Positions 9,723 to 18,902 are shown, numbered from the stretch's first letter. The stretch is DNA of 64,000 bases from Elizabethkingia occulta (GCF_002023715.1 NZ_MAHX01000016.1:248001-312000), one strand, 5' to 3'. Program-made: numbers and translations. Notes: generated by a model not told the origin, from the letters alone.

Positions 9723-10430
9723 ATGATTTCAATTCAAAATATATCAAAAGTTTACGGTGCCAATAAAGTTTTAAATATTCATGAGCTTAGTATTCCCAAA
9801 GGTGAGACATTCGGGCTGGTAGGAAATAACGGTGCCGGGAAAACTACTTTATTCAGTGTACTATTAGATCTTATAGCTCCTTCATCGGGATTTATCAGTA
9901 TTGATAATATTAAAGTTAACGAATCTGAAGCCTGGAAAACAAAACTTAGTGCCTTTATAGATGAAAGCTTTCTTATCGGTTACCTTACACCAGAAGAATA
10001 TTTCTATTTTCTGGGTGAACTGAGAGGGCAGAACATGGCTAGTGTAGATGAATTTCTGAAGCAATTTTCGGATTTGTTTAATGGAGAAATTCTGAATGCC
10101 GGAAAATATATCCGGGACCTTTCTAAAGGGAATATGAAGAAAGTTGGCATTGTAGGGGCATTGATAGGGAATCCGGAAATTATTGTACTGGACGAGCCTT
10201 TTGCCAATCTGGATCCTTCTACACAGATTAAACTGAAAAATCTGATCAGAAACTGGTCACAGGATGCTAATGTTACATTTCTTATTTCCAGTCACGACCT
10301 TTCCCATACAACGGAGGTTTGCAACAGAATTGTAATTCTGAATAAAGGCGAAGTTGTGAGAGACATACAAACCAATCCGGAAACACTGCAGGATCTGGAG
10401 AAATATTTTGCAGATCAGATTGTATCCTAA
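9723..10430 (+). CDS. ABC transporter ATP-binding protein
   Basis: Nucleotide-binding subunit (235 aa) with Walker A GNNGAGKTT (about residues 36-44), a signature in the form LSKGNMKKVG, Walker B IIVLDEPFANLDP and the switch His in SSHDLSHT. This pattern is that of the CcmA/DRA-type exporter ATPases that pair with ABC-2 permeases, so it most likely powers the preceding DUF5687 protein. Confidence 0.92.
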   Translation: MISIQNISKVYGANKVLNIHELSIPKGETFGLVGNNGAGKTTLFSVLLDLIAPSSGFISIDNIKVNESEAWKTKLSAFIDESFLIGYLTPEEYFYFLGELRGQNMASVDEFLKQFSDLFNGEILNAGKYIRDLSKGNMKKVGIVGALIGNPEIIVLDEPFANLDPSTQIKLKNLIRNWSQDANVTFLISSHDLSHTTEVCNRIVILNKGEVVRDIQTNPETLQDLEKYFADQIVS

Positions 10431-10453
10431 AAATCTAAAAAGTAAATAAATAT

Positions 10454-10486
10454 AAAAGCGGACTCAATACTATTGAGACCGCTTTT
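10454..10486. terminator. Bidirectional terminator
   Basis: AAAAGCGG (10454-10461) pairs with CCGCTTTT (10479-10486), and inner CTCAAT pairs with ATTGAG. It lies between the convergent ABC gene and the AadS-like gene, with A/T runs on both sides. Confidence 0.85.
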
Positions 10487-10530
10487 ATATTTATTTCTTA
10501 ATATCATTTATGGATAATGAAAGAGACAAA

Positions 10531-11397
10531 CTAAATACTGGATTTATATACTGTCTCCAGATAGGTTCTGATATTATTTTCCATTTCTGTGGCATAAGGG
10601 TAGTTGAGTTCTTTTGCTAAATTCTTCCCAAGTTCTCCTACTATATCAGTCATACTAAAAAGAGCTTTCCAGTTTTCTTCAATATTACTTCCGGAAAAAG
10701 TTTGCTCAGTTTTAGACCAGAGATCCTGCGACAGATATTTTTTGAAAAGCCTTCCATGTTTATTGGTTGTAATATCCCAATTGTGCTGACTTGCGATATA
10801 CCATTCCAATAGTGGAACCAAATATTCCGTTCTGATAATGTTTTCTGACATGAATTTTGCATAGAAGATCTCCCCACGTGCCAGGCATTTTGCAACATAA
10901 GTACAGTCCCACCAGAAATCAGAAATCAGTTTTTCAAAATCTTTTTCATCTGGTTTTTTGATAATTGAAACCCGATGTGTCGGAGGCTTCATATTTTGGG
11001 TAATACCATCTTTGTCCAGCAATATTTTATATCCGATATCCCAGTCTTCGGGAAGCTCTTTATGCTGTATTTCCTGTAGATAAGAAGATTTACGATAAAG
11101 CTTGAAATCTACCTTTACAGTGTCTTTATACAAAACCATTTTCATAGCATGTACTCCGTTAAAGCAGCTTTCATCCTCTTCAATCATAGAAATTGGCTGA
11201 CCAAAAAGATTCAGCCATTTATGATCTGAGATATAAGCTTGGTTGTCTTCAAATATAAGTTCCACGTCCAGATCACTGAAATCGTCGACCGGAGCTAAAG
11301 GATTTACAAGAGAACTGGTCAGTATAACTGCCTTGATATCTTCGTTTCCATTAGCCCAGTCTAATATTTTCCGGAGCTTTTCATCCCGAATTTTCAT
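10531..11397 (-). CDS. aadS: AadS-like aminoglycoside 6-adenylyltransferase
   Basis: Predicted cytoplasmic nucleotidyltransferase of the ANT(6) family, which inactivates streptomycin by adenylation. The polymerase-beta motif is visible: TSSLVNPLAPVDDFSDLDVE, with the metal ligands Asp42 and Asp44. ANT(6) enzymes usually read GSR in front of NP; here it is SSL, as I recall for the Bacteroides/Flavobacteria AadS branch. The C-terminal domain has WWDCTYVAKCL and LLEWYIA, also typical. Length 288 aa. Base use looks like the neighbours and there is no mobile element beside it, so it is probably an intrinsic chromosomal gene. Symbol assigned from memory of family sequences. Confidence 0.8.
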   Translation of the reverse strand: MKIRDEKLRKILDWANGNEDIKAVILTSSLVNPLAPVDDFSDLDVELIFEDNQAYISDHKWLNLFGQPISMIEEDESCFNGVHAMKMVLYKDTVKVDFKLYRKSSYLQEIQHKELPEDWDIGYKILLDKDGITQNMKPPTHRVSIIKKPDEKDFEKLISDFWWDCTYVAKCLARGEIFYAKFMSENIIRTEYLVPLLEWYIASQHNWDITTNKHGRLFKKYLSQDLWSKTEQTFSGSNIEENWKALFSMTDIVGELGKNLAKELNYPYATEMENNIRTYLETVYKSSI

Positions 11398-11427
11398 GAG
11401 TCTATTGAATGATAAAATAAATTAACC

Positions 11428-12822
11428 TTATTTCAGGCTGCCCACCATGTCCTCTGGTTTCACCCATTCATCGAACTGTTCAGCTGTTACAAGCCCCAGG
11501 TTGATAGCCTCCTCTTTCAATGTTGTACCGTTTTTGTGAGCTGTTTTAGCAATTTTAGCAGCATTTTCGTAACCAATATGTGTATTCAGCGCTGTAACCA
11601 ACATCAGCGATTTGTCAACCAGCTCTTTTATTCTTGGTTCATTAGGTTCGATTCCTACCGCACAATGGTCGTTGAAAGAAATACAGGCATCAGCAATAAG
11701 TTGTGCAGACTGTAGGAAGTTATAGGCCATTACTGGTTTGAAAACATTCAGTTCGTAATTTCCCTGCGTTCCGGCAAATGAAATAGTTGTGTCATTGCCT
11801 AATACCTGTGCACACACCATAGTCATAGCTTCATTTTGTGTTGGGTTTACTTTTCCAGGCATAATTGAAGATCCTGGTTCGTTTTCCGGGATATGAATTT
11901 CCCCGATTCCGGAGCGTGGACCGGAAGCCAGCAAACGGATGTCCTGTGCTATTTTGAATAAAGATACAGCAAGCTGCTTTAGTGCACCATGAGATTCAAC
12001 GATCGCATCATGAGCCGCAAGAGCCTCAAATTTGTTTTCAGCAGTTATAAAAGGCAATCTGGTAAACTTAGCAATATATTCTGCTACTTTCACATCATAG
12101 CCCTGAGGTGTGTTTAGCCCTGTCCCCACAGCTGTTCCGCCTAGTGCCAGTTCTGCCAAATGCGGTAATGTATTTTTTAATGCTTTCAAGCCAAATTCTA
12201 ATTGAGCCACATAACCGGAAAATTCTTGGCCTAGTGTAAGCGGAGTAGCATCCATTAGGTGTGTTCTCCCAATCTTTACGATGTTTTTAAAAGCTTCTGA
12301 TTTTGCTTTTAGTGTATTTTTTAATGTTTCAACAGCCGGAATTGTATGTTCTACAACCTTTTTGTAGGCTGCAATATGCATAGCTGTAGGATAGGTATCG
12401 TTAGAAGACTGAGACTTGTTTACATCATCATTTGGATGCACTTCAGATTTCTCACCCAGCTGCCCGCCATTATTTACATGTGCTTTGTTGGAAACAACCT
12501 CATTAACATTCATATTTGATTGGGTACCTGACCCTGTTTGCCAGATCACAAGCGGAAACTGATCAAATAGCTTTCCTTCAAGGATCTCATCACAAACCTG
12601 AGAAATCATATCCCTTTTATCGGAAGGAAGGACTCTCAGATCTGTATTTGCATAGGCTGCAGCCTTCTTCAGGTAAGCAAACGCTTCTATAATTTCATGA
12701 GGCATAGAAGCCTCTGGTCCGATTTTAAAATTATTTCGGGAACGTTCTGTTTGTGCTCCCCAGAATTTATCAGCGGGTACTTTTACCTCGCCCATTGTGT
12801 CGTGTTCGGTTCTGTAAATCAT
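11428..12822 (-). CDS. fumC: Class II fumarate hydratase
   Basis: Iron-free tetrameric fumarase (fumarate to L-malate, TCA cycle). The family signature [13 protein letters not shown] with the catalytic Ser is present, as are SSNDTYPT, the [16 protein letters not shown] region and [10 protein letters not shown]. The length of 464 aa is normal. A second, unrelated fumarase (class I) is encoded 2 kb upstream on the other strand, so the cell has an oxygen-stable and an oxygen-sensitive version. Confidence 0.96.
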   Translation of the reverse strand: MIYRTEHDTMGEVKVPADKFWGAQTERSRNNFKIGPEASMPHEIIEAFAYLKKAAAYANTDLRVLPSDKRDMISQVCDEILEGKLFDQFPLVIWQTGSGTQSNMNVNEVVSNKAHVNNGGQLGEKSEVHPNDDVNKSQSSNDTYPTAMHIAAYKKVVEHTIPAVETLKNTLKAKSEAFKNIVKIGRTHLMDATPLTLGQEFSGYVAQLEFGLKALKNTLPHLAELALGGTAVGTGLNTPQGYDVKVAEYIAKFTRLPFITAENKFEALAAHDAIVESHGALKQLAVSLFKIAQDIRLLASGPRSGIGEIHIPENEPGSSIMPGKVNPTQNEAMTMVCAQVLGNDTTISFAGTQGNYELNVFKPVMAYNFLQSAQLIADACISFNDHCAVGIEPNEPRIKELVDKSLMLVTALNTHIGYENAAKIAKTAHKNGTTLKEEAINLGLVTAEQFDEWVKPEDMVGSLK

Positions 12823-12936
12823 TGTGATCTAATTTTTTATAAAGTTAGCTAAAGAACAGATTTTATGCAATTGATAATAATCATGATTGATAAAATAATA
12901 CTACACGAAACAATGTGTCTATATTGTTGATTTATA

Positions 12937-13926
12937 TTATGTTAAGTATTTATTTGCAATCTGATTCCGCAAGCATATTCCCGAGAAAGTAAGACCACTA
13001 CCAAAACCTGCCAATACAAGAAGGTCACCTTGTTGCAGTTTCCCATCTTTTATTCCGTTATACCACGCAATGGGAATAGAAGCTGCAGAAGTATTTCCGT
13101 AGTCTGTAACACTTTGCAGACATTTTTCTTTTGGAAATTCAAGCTCTTCGCAGACATTTTCCAGTATTCTTATATTGGCACTATGTGGAATCATCCATTT
13201 GATATCCTGCAATGATAGTTTATTTTTTTCCAGTAATCTCTGGATTTCTACAGGTAATGTGGATACAGCCCACTTAAAAACAGTTCTTCCGTTTTGGTGT
13301 ATTTTTCCGTTGTTTATTACGTTTTCTCCATTTATGGTGGCATAGCCTTCCGATTTATAGAGTTCCTTGCCGTATGATCCTTCTGTGATAGTTGTTGAAG
13401 AGAAAAGTTGCTTTTGCTTCGACGCCTCTACTATTACAGCGCCGGCTCCGTCTCCAAAAAGGATGCAGGTTGTCCGGTCTGTAAAATCACAAATTTTGGA
13501 TAATGTTTCAGCGCCAGCTACCAGAATCTTTTTATAACTTCCAGTTGCAATAAGTCCCTGAGCCATAATAATTCCGTATACAAATCCAGCACAACCCGCG
13601 GAAATATCTATACAGCCTGCCTGCGGAATATTGAATCTGCTCTGAACCTTACTAGCAACACTTGGAAATTGCTGATCCGGTGTGCTGGTTGCTATAATTA
13701 TGAAATCGATATCAGCAAGTCCTTTTTTATAATCCTTTTCCAGATTTTCAATGGCCTTGATACACATATCGCTTGTATATTCATTTTCCTTGCTGAAATA
13801 TCTTGTTTTGATACCTGTTCTGCTCCTAATCCATTCATCATTGGTGTCAATGATCTTTTCGAAATACTTATTTGTGATTTTGTTTTCGGGGATATAAATC
13901 CCAATTGATTCAATAGTTGCTTCCAT
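12937..13926 (-). CDS. FabH-like 3-oxoacyl-ACP synthase III (KAS III family)
   Basis: Thiolase-fold condensing enzyme (329 aa). The catalytic triad is complete: Cys112 in ISAGCAGF, His248 in IPHSANIR, Asn278 in YGNTSAAS. The substrate-entrance motif DEWIRSRTGI is typical of KAS III. It is not in a fab cluster; it lies behind a TetR-family gene with a perfect palindrome between them, so it is probably an inducible paralogue that starts or modifies a special acyl chain rather than the housekeeping FabH. Product and acyl primer are unknown. Confidence 0.88.
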   Translation of the reverse strand: MEATIESIGIYIPENKITNKYFEKIIDTNDEWIRSRTGIKTRYFSKENEYTSDMCIKAIENLEKDYKKGLADIDFIIIATSTPDQQFPSVASKVQSRFNIPQAGCIDISAGCAGFVYGIIMAQGLIATGSYKKILVAGAETLSKICDFTDRTTCILFGDGAGAVIVEASKQKQLFSSTTITEGSYGKELYKSEGYATINGENVINNGKIHQNGRTVFKWAVSTLPVEIQRLLEKNKLSLQDIKWMIPHSANIRILENVCEELEFPKEKCLQSVTDYGNTSAASIPIAWYNGIKDGKLQQGDLLVLAGFGSGLTFSGICLRNQIANKYLT

Positions 13927-13945
13927 GATTTTATCTTTAAATTAT

Positions 13946-13969
13946 TTAACATACCAATTGGTATGTTAA
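13946..13969. promoter_or_regulatory. TetR-type operator upstream of the KAS III gene
   Basis: Perfect 24-bp palindrome with half-site TTAACATACCAA. Its 18-bp core ACATACCAATTGGTATGT recurs at 14607-14624 with two mismatches. It lies 20 bp before the KAS III start, in the gap after tetR, and no T-run follows on either strand, so it is not a terminator. Confidence 0.8.
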
Positions 13970-13983
13970 TGATTAAAAAATTT

Positions 13984-14571
13984 TTATATACATATTTGTT
14001 TTATAACACTGTTGTCAATATGGTCGTTTATGTGGGTTAAAAAGCTTTTATCATCTTTTGTAATCGCCATGAATACAGCTCCTTCAATCATGGCATAAAT
14101 AACCATTGATATTTTATCAGCATCTGTATGGGCTTTAATTTGTTTTTTTAGAATACCGGATTTGATGATTTCTGAAATACTTCGGATGAAAACTTTTGAT
14201 ATTTTTTGAGCTTCATCAAATAGTACTTTATTATTAAACTGAGCGTCTACACCAAGATTTAGCATCGGGCAACCGCCAATTTCTCGTGCGAAATCAAAAT
14301 AATCGTTTCTAAAATATTCTGTAATTGCTTTAAGCTTCTCTATGCTGCTTTCTTTTGACCCTATTTTTTCTCTTAAAGGCTTTATAATCTTCTCTATATT
14401 AAAATGAAAGGCTTTAACGGCAAGATCCTCCTTATTCTTAAAATAAAAATATACAGCCCCTTTAGTAAGGTTAGTGGCCTTAGTAATTTCCGATAATGAA
14501 GTAGCTGTATATCCTTTCTTATTAAATACAGGAGCTACTTTTTCAATAATATATTCTGGCGTTTCTTTCAT
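13984..14571 (-). CDS. TetR/AcrR-family transcriptional regulator
   Basis: One-component repressor of 195 aa. The N-terminal helix-turn-helix is clear: TSLSEITKATNLTKGAVYFYFKNKEDL (given in part; residues about 24-50). The C-terminal ligand domain is divergent. The first ATG giving MKETPEY (14571) is preferred over the TTG at 14583. Two near-identical palindromes, one before its own gene and one before the downstream KAS III gene, suggest autoregulation plus control of a fatty-acyl function. The ligand may be an acyl-CoA or a toxic lipid, by inference only. Confidence 0.9.
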   Translation of the reverse strand: MKETPEYIIEKVAPVFNKKGYTATSLSEITKATNLTKGAVYFYFKNKEDLAVKAFHFNIEKIIKPLREKIGSKESSIEKLKAITEYFRNDYFDFAREIGGCPMLNLGVDAQFNNKVLFDEAQKISKVFIRSISEIIKSGILKKQIKAHTDADKISMVIYAMIEGAVFMAITKDDKSFLTHINDHIDNSVIKQICI

Positions 14572-14580
14572 AACACACTG

Positions 14581-14588
14581 CAAATATA
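14581..14588 (-). promoter_or_regulatory. -7 box of the tetR gene
   Basis: On the minus strand this reads TATATTTG, a full match to TAnnTTTG, 10 bp before the ATG. The operator at 14607-14624 covers the -33 position. Confidence 0.6.
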
Positions 14589-14606
14589 GAAATCTTTTCT
14601 TATTCT

Positions 14607-14624
14607 ACATACCAGTCGGTATGT
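14607..14624. promoter_or_regulatory. TetR-type operator upstream of tetR
   Basis: ACATACCAGTCGGTATGT, 7-bp arms ACATACC/GGTATGT, 16 of 18 bases identical to the site before the KAS III gene. Position over the -33 region fits autorepression. Confidence 0.8.
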
Positions 14625-14764
14625 TTGTTTTTCCTAAATAGAATTCCTCCAATTTATAATCATTATAAATATGAGTAAAGCTGGTGATTTTACTCATGTT
14701 GGAGATAGTACAGCTTTCATTATTCTTATTTTTACGACTCTAATTTTTCAGAAAAATATTAAAA

Positions 14765-16372
14765 ATGGAATTTCAGTATCAGGAACCATTTCCTATTCTA
14801 AAAGACGACACACAATACAAAAAATTGACTTCCGATTATGTAAAGGTTGAGAAGTTAGGTGAAAGAGAAATTGTAACAGTTGATCCTAAAGGCCTAGAAC
14901 TTTTAGCAGAAGAAGCATTAAAGGATGTTTCATTCATGCTTCGTTCAACTCATTTACAGAAGCTTAAAAATATTATCGATGATCCTGAAGCGACAGACAA
15001 TGATCGTTTTGTGGCTTATAACCTATTGCAGAATGCGTCTGTAGCAGTAAAGGGAGCTCTTCCTTCTTGCCAGGATACCGGAACAGCAATATGTGTTGCC
15101 AAGAAAGGGGAGAACGTTTATACAGGAGTAAATGATGCTGAGTGGATTTCCAAAGGAATTTATAATACTTACCAGAATCAGAATCTTAGATACTCTCAGG
15201 TAGTTCCGTTAACGATGTTTGATGAAAAGAATTCAGGATCTAACCTTCCGGCACAGATTGATATTTATGCTGAGGAAGGAGACGCCTATAAATTCTTATT
15301 TCTTGCAAAAGGAGGTGGATCTGCTAATAAGACTTTCCTTTACCAGAAGACAAAATCATTATTAAATGATAAGTCTCTGGAGGAGTTTGTTAAAGAAAGA
15401 ATCATGGATCTTGGGACAGCAGCATGCCCACCATATCACCTGGCATTAGTAATCGGAGGTACTTCTGCAGAAGCTAACCTTGCAGCAGTGAAGAAAGCGA
15501 GTGCAGGATATTATGATAACCTTCCGACTGAAGGAAACATTGGTGGCCAGGCATTCCGCGATTTGGAATGGGAGAAGAGAGTACAAAAGATTTGTCAGGA
15601 AAGTGCTATTGGAGCACAGTTCGGCGGTAAATACCTTACACACGATGTACGTGTGATCCGTTTACCTCGCCATGCAGCTTCTTGTCCTGTTGGTATGGGG
15701 GTTTCTTGCTCTGCAGACAGAAATATCAAAGGAAAGATCACCAAAGACGGAATTTTCCTTGAGCAATTAGAGGTAAATCCTGAGAAGTTCTTACCGGAAA
15801 CAGCACCACATCTGGAAGAGCCTGTAACGATTAATCTGAACAGACCAATGAGTGAAGTATTGGCTGAATTATCAAAATATCCGATTAAAACTAGGTTGAA
15901 ACTAAATGGTACTTTAATCGTAGCAAGAGATATTGCCCATGCTAAGATCAAAGAATTACTAGATAGTGGGAAACCAATGCCGGAATATTTCAAAAACCAT
16001 CCTATCTATTATGCCGGGCCTGCAAAAACTCCGCAGGGAATGGCTTCAGGAAGCTTTGGTCCAACAACGGCAGGAAGAATGGATGTTTATGTAGACGAGT
16101 TCCAGGCGAATGGTGGAAGTATGGTGATGCTGGCAAAAGGAAACAGAAGTAAAGATGTAACAGATGCATGTGCAAAATATGGTGGTTTCTATCTTGGTTC
16201 TATCGGTGGTCCTGCAGCAGTTCTTGCTAAAGAAAACATTAAATCTGTTGAAGTTGTAGACTTTGAAGAGCTGGGAATGGAAGCGGTAAGAAAGATTGAG
16301 GTAGTAGATTTCCCTGCATTCATCATTACCGATGATAAAGGAAATGATTTCTTTGCAAATCTTGCCCATTAG
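14765..16372 (+). CDS. Class I (4Fe-4S) fumarate hydratase
   Basis: Iron-sulfur fumarase fused from alpha and beta domains (535 aa, the FumA/FumB type). Cluster Cys candidates lie in PSCQDTGTA (alpha domain, with the acid-labile cluster near the active site), [11 protein letters not shown] and [10 protein letters not shown]. The beta domain carries [18 protein letters not shown]. It converts fumarate to malate and is oxygen sensitive in this family. It is divergent from tetR and monocistronic. Having both fumarase classes side by side suggests switching with oxygen or iron supply. Confidence 0.95.
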   Translation: MEFQYQEPFPILKDDTQYKKLTSDYVKVEKLGEREIVTVDPKGLELLAEEALKDVSFMLRSTHLQKLKNIIDDPEATDNDRFVAYNLLQNASVAVKGALPSCQDTGTAICVAKKGENVYTGVNDAEWISKGIYNTYQNQNLRYSQVVPLTMFDEKNSGSNLPAQIDIYAEEGDAYKFLFLAKGGGSANKTFLYQKTKSLLNDKSLEEFVKERIMDLGTAACPPYHLALVIGGTSAEANLAAVKKASAGYYDNLPTEGNIGGQAFRDLEWEKRVQKICQESAIGAQFGGKYLTHDVRVIRLPRHAASCPVGMGVSCSADRNIKGKITKDGIFLEQLEVNPEKFLPETAPHLEEPVTINLNRPMSEVLAELSKYPIKTRLKLNGTLIVARDIAHAKIKELLDSGKPMPEYFKNHPIYYAGPAKTPQGMASGSFGPTTAGRMDVYVDEFQANGGSMVMLAKGNRSKDVTDACAKYGGFYLGSIGGPAAVLAKENIKSVEVVDFEELGMEAVRKIEVVDFPAFIITDDKGNDFFANLAH

Positions 16373-16416
16373 TTCTATATAAAATGAGTATAAATTAAAA
16401 ATAGATGGTCAAAACC

Positions 16417-16447
16417 TTTGCTAAAAAGTAAAAAAAGTCTATTTTTG
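16417..16447 (+). promoter_or_regulatory. Promoter of the small membrane protein
   Basis: TTTG at 16417-16420, 19-nt spacer, TATTTTTG at 16440-16447: the canonical flavobacterial promoter. It ends 20 bp before the ATG. Confidence 0.8.
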
Positions 16448-16467
16448 CCCTATAAAATATTTAAGAA

Positions 16468-16743
16468 ATGATTTTATCATCTTTTTATCCATTCTATCAG
16501 TTCCTTTGGACAGTGTATTTCTTTACAATGTTTCTGGCTGGTTTTTGGTGTATCTTTATGTTCGCAACTTACATTGTTCCACTTTGGTTAACAGAAGGTT
16601 TGTTAGAATACTTCGGAAAGAAGAACAAAAACTTTGATCCCGAAGAAATTAGATACAAAAAGCTATATGAGCAGGAAGGTGTTGAGGTAATCTACCAAAG
16701 ACCTGCAGGTGAGCGCCCTGCGAATGGACACCATGCACACTAG
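16468..16743 (+). CDS. Small inner-membrane protein, unknown function
   Basis: I do not recognise a family. It is a 91-aa protein with one long hydrophobic stretch or hairpin (about residues 10-45, aromatic rich, FLWTVYFFTMFLAGFWCIFM), then a charged soluble tail (KKNKNFDPEEIRYKKLYEQEG) ending in a His-containing GHHAH. It has its own strong promoter and a terminator right behind it, so it is a real, separately expressed gene. Confidence 0.7.
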   Translation: MILSSFYPFYQFLWTVYFFTMFLAGFWCIFMFATYIVPLWLTEGLLEYFGKKNKNFDPEEIRYKKLYEQEGVEVIYQRPAGERPANGHHAH

Positions 16744-16765
16744 TTTAAAGCAAAACTATATAAAG

Positions 16766-16800
16766 AAAATCCGTTTCTCTTCTGAGGAACGGATTTTTAT
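16766..16800 (+). terminator. Intrinsic terminator
   Basis: AAAATCCGTT (16766-16775) pairs with AACGGATTTT (16788-16797), followed by T-rich sequence. Confidence 0.85.
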
Positions 16801-17200
16801 TTTTATACATAAATAGGATCAGCAATAAGCCCTAGAAGATATAGAAAAAATACATATTATTGTGAGATAGTATTCCTCTGGAATACTTACTTTTATGACA
16901 CGTTTTTTTTTACACCGATTTAGCTCCTCCGGAGCTTTATTCTAATTTTTTATGGTTTTCTCTCATATGAATTTATACAGAAAATATAATACATCTTTAT
17001 GAATATGAAGCTCCGTTAGGAGCGTTATCTTAATCAGGAAGCTAAAAATCATTCATATAAAAAATTAAAAACTTTAGATTCCTATTGGAAAGGAAGCTTT
17101 TATCTTCATATTTGCTTAACTTTTTACTTCACCTCCAACTTTTGTCCCTACTCCTATAGATCCCATGTTTTTTACTTTTTTCTTGTCTCCTGAAAATCCG
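16801..17200. repeat. Gene-free stretch with short hairpins including two GCTCC/GGAGC elements
   Basis: No coding potential seen. It holds three hairpins: AGTATTCC-tct-GGAATACT (16869-16887), AGCTCC-tcc-GGAGCT (16922-16936) and GCTCC-gtta-GGAGC (17010-17023), the last two followed by similar TTTAT/GTTATCT tails. They look like REP-type intergenic units, which I recall being common in Bacteroidetes; copy number cannot be judged from one window. Confidence 0.5.
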
Positions 17201-17208
17201 TATCTTTG
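17201..17208 (+). promoter_or_regulatory. -7 box of prfA
   Basis: TATCTTTG, matching TAnnTTTG, 17 bp before the ATG; a T-rich -33 region lies 19 bp upstream. Confidence 0.6.
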
Positions 17209-17225
17209 CAGCCTAAAATTCTATT

Positions 17226-18311
17226 ATGTCAAAGAGTTTAATTCCGAAGCTGGAAGCTATAAAACAAAGATATAACGAAGTCGCTGATTTGATCATTCAG
17301 CCGGATGTTATCTCAGATCAGAAAAGATATTCTTCTTTAAACAAAGAATACAGTGATCTGGGGAAAATCGTTAAGGTTTATGATCAGTACAAATCGGCTT
17401 TAGATACGATAAAAGAGTCCGACGAAATTATTGCTGATGGATCAGATAAAGATTTGTCCGATTTAGCTAAAATGGAGAAGCTTGAAGCTCAGGAAAAAAT
17501 TCCGGGTTTTGAAGAAGAACTGAAAGTATTACTAATCCCGAAAGATCCTGCTGATGATAAAAACATCATTGTGGAATTACGTGCAGGTACTGGAGGAGAT
17601 GAGGCGGCTATTTTTGTGGAAGATATCTACAGAATGTATTCGATGTACTTTAAAACCAAAGGTTGGAGACATGAGGTAACCGATTCTAATGAAGCTACCA
17701 AAGGCTATAAGGAATTAATTATGAAAGTTGAAGGAGAAGGTGTTTATGGTATTATGAAGTTTGAATCCGGTGTTCATCGTGTACAACGTGTACCGGAAAC
17801 CGAATCTCAGGGACGTGTTCATACCTCTGCTATTACTATTGCAGTTCTTCCGGAAGCTGAAGAAGTGGATGTGGAAATTAATCCTGCAGATATAGAAATG
17901 CAGACTTCCCGTTCAGGAGGTGCCGGTGGGCAGAACGTTAACAAGGTAGAAACAAAAGTACAGTTAACGCATAAGCCATCAGGAATCGTAGTTGTATGTC
18001 AACAAGCACGTTCTCAGTTGGCTAACCGTGAATTGGCAATGGAAATGCTTCGTGCTAAATTATATGATATCAAACTTCAGGAAGTGGTAGGTGATATTGC
18101 AGCACAGCGTAAGACGATGGTATCTACAGGAGACCGTTCTGCTAAGATTAAAACTTACAATTATCCTCAGGGTAGGGTTACAGATCACCGTATTAATAAA
18201 TCGATCTATAACCTTGATGCTTATATGAATGGAGATATTGGTGAGATGATTGATGCTGTAATCATGGCTGAAAATGCTGAAAAAATGAAAGGAGAAGAAG
18301 AAGGCTTCTAA
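17226..18311 (+). CDS. prfA: Peptide chain release factor 1
   Basis: Reads UAA and UAG in the ribosomal A site and releases the finished peptide. The GGQ catalytic loop (residues 234-236, in [15 protein letters not shown]) and the C-terminal [13 protein letters not shown] segment are present. The length of 361 aa is standard for RF1. It carries its own promoter and terminator. A second GGQ protein, the short PrfH, is encoded at 24.5 kb; the two should not be confused. Confidence 0.95.
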   Translation: MSKSLIPKLEAIKQRYNEVADLIIQPDVISDQKRYSSLNKEYSDLGKIVKVYDQYKSALDTIKESDEIIADGSDKDLSDLAKMEKLEAQEKIPGFEEELKVLLIPKDPADDKNIIVELRAGTGGDEAAIFVEDIYRMYSMYFKTKGWRHEVTDSNEATKGYKELIMKVEGEGVYGIMKFESGVHRVQRVPETESQGRVHTSAITIAVLPEAEEVDVEINPADIEMQTSRSGGAGGQNVNKVETKVQLTHKPSGIVVVCQQARSQLANRELAMEMLRAKLYDIKLQEVVGDIAAQRKTMVSTGDRSAKIKTYNYPQGRVTDHRINKSIYNLDAYMNGDIGEMIDAVIMAENAEKMKGEEEGF

Positions 18312-18338
18312 AGATATACTTTTCGAATAAAGATTAAG

Positions 18339-18360
18339 CGGGCTACATAGCCCGTTTTTT
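18339..18360 (+). terminator. prfA terminator
   Basis: CGGGCTA-ca-TAGCCCG (18339-18354) followed by TTTTTT. Confidence 0.9.
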
Positions 18361-18412
18361 TGTATTCAATTTATACTTAAGTATATTATTTTTTTTATTC
18401 GAAGAAATATTG

Positions 18413-18420
18413 TAACTATG
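18413..18420 (+). promoter_or_regulatory. -7 box of peptide gene 1
   Basis: TAACTATG; all three peptide genes share TAnCTATGT here and a GTTCACCA-like leader right behind it. The -33 region is T-rich rather than TTTG. Confidence 0.55.
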
Positions 18421-18444
18421 TCGTTCACCAATATGTGATATATT

Positions 18445-18603
18445 ATGAAAAAAATTAACAGAAAAGAGTTAAGCAGTATTGTCGGTGGAGATCTTAATGA
18501 TCAACAAGGATACTGCCTTATTGATGGGAAATTGCGCCCTTGGCCATGTAATCAGAGGTGCCCAAACAGATTAATTCCTTTATGCCCATATACTGAGGAC
18601 TAA
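18445..18603 (+). CDS. Double-glycine-leader Cys4 peptide, copy 1
   Basis: A 52-aa bacteriocin-like precursor, too short for a 60-aa ORF cut-off. It has a 15-residue leader (MKKINRKELSSIVGG) ending in the GG cleavage site of C39-peptidase transporters. The predicted 37-aa mature part has four cysteines (24, 35, 39, 47), spaced C-x10-C-x3-C-x7-C, and the shared segments QGYCLIDGKLRPW and PLCP. Two disulfides are likely. It has its own promoter and terminator. Activity (antibacterial, signal or other) is unknown. Reality is supported by three conserved copies. Confidence 0.85.
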   Translation: MKKINRKELSSIVGGDLNDQQGYCLIDGKLRPWPCNQRCPNRLIPLCPYTED

Positions 18604-18610
18604 AAGATTA

Positions 18611-18636
18611 AACGGACTTTATAGTCCGTTTTTTTA
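18611..18636 (+). terminator. Terminator of peptide gene 1
   Basis: AACGGACT-ttat-AGTCCGTT (18611-18630) then a T-run. The same stem recurs after copies 2 and 3. Confidence 0.9.
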
Positions 18637-18692
18637 TTCTGCATTGATATATTATAAAAGGTTTATGTTTTTATTAATTGGAGAAATTATCG

Positions 18693-18700
18693 TACCTATG
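18693..18700 (+). promoter_or_regulatory. -7 box of peptide gene 2
   Basis: TACCTATG, followed by TAGTTCACCAATA, the conserved 5' leader of the triplet. Confidence 0.55.
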
Positions 18701-18724
18701 TAGTTCACCAATAAATGAGATATC

Positions 18725-18892
18725 ATGAAAAAAATTGAAAGAAAAAAACTAAGCAGCATCCAGGGAGGCAATAATGTAGGAGGAGGACAGGCATACTGTC
18801 TTATTAATGGAAAATTGCGTGCCTGGGGAGGAGGTTGCGATGGCAAATGCCCGGATGGAATGACCCCTTTTTGTGATGTTAGTGGAAACTAA
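18725..18892 (+). CDS. Double-glycine-leader Cys4 peptide, copy 2
   Basis: A 55-aa precursor: leader MKKIERKKLSSIQGG, then a 40-aa core that is Gly-rich (NNVGGGQ, WGGGC) with cysteines 25, 38, 42 and 50, spaced C-x12-C-x3-C-x7-C. The conserved QAYCLINGKLRAW and PFC segments align with the other copies. The two-residue longer first loop and the Gly richness make it the most diverged member. Own promoter, leader and terminator. Confidence 0.85.
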   Translation: MKKIERKKLSSIQGGNNVGGGQAYCLINGKLRAWGGGCDGKCPDGMTPFCDVSGN

Positions 18893-18902
18893 TTGAAAAT
18901 TT

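Noticed and set aside
15595-15993. 132-codon open frame antisense to the class I fumarase
   Set aside because: Shadow of a conserved gene; no recognisable protein features.
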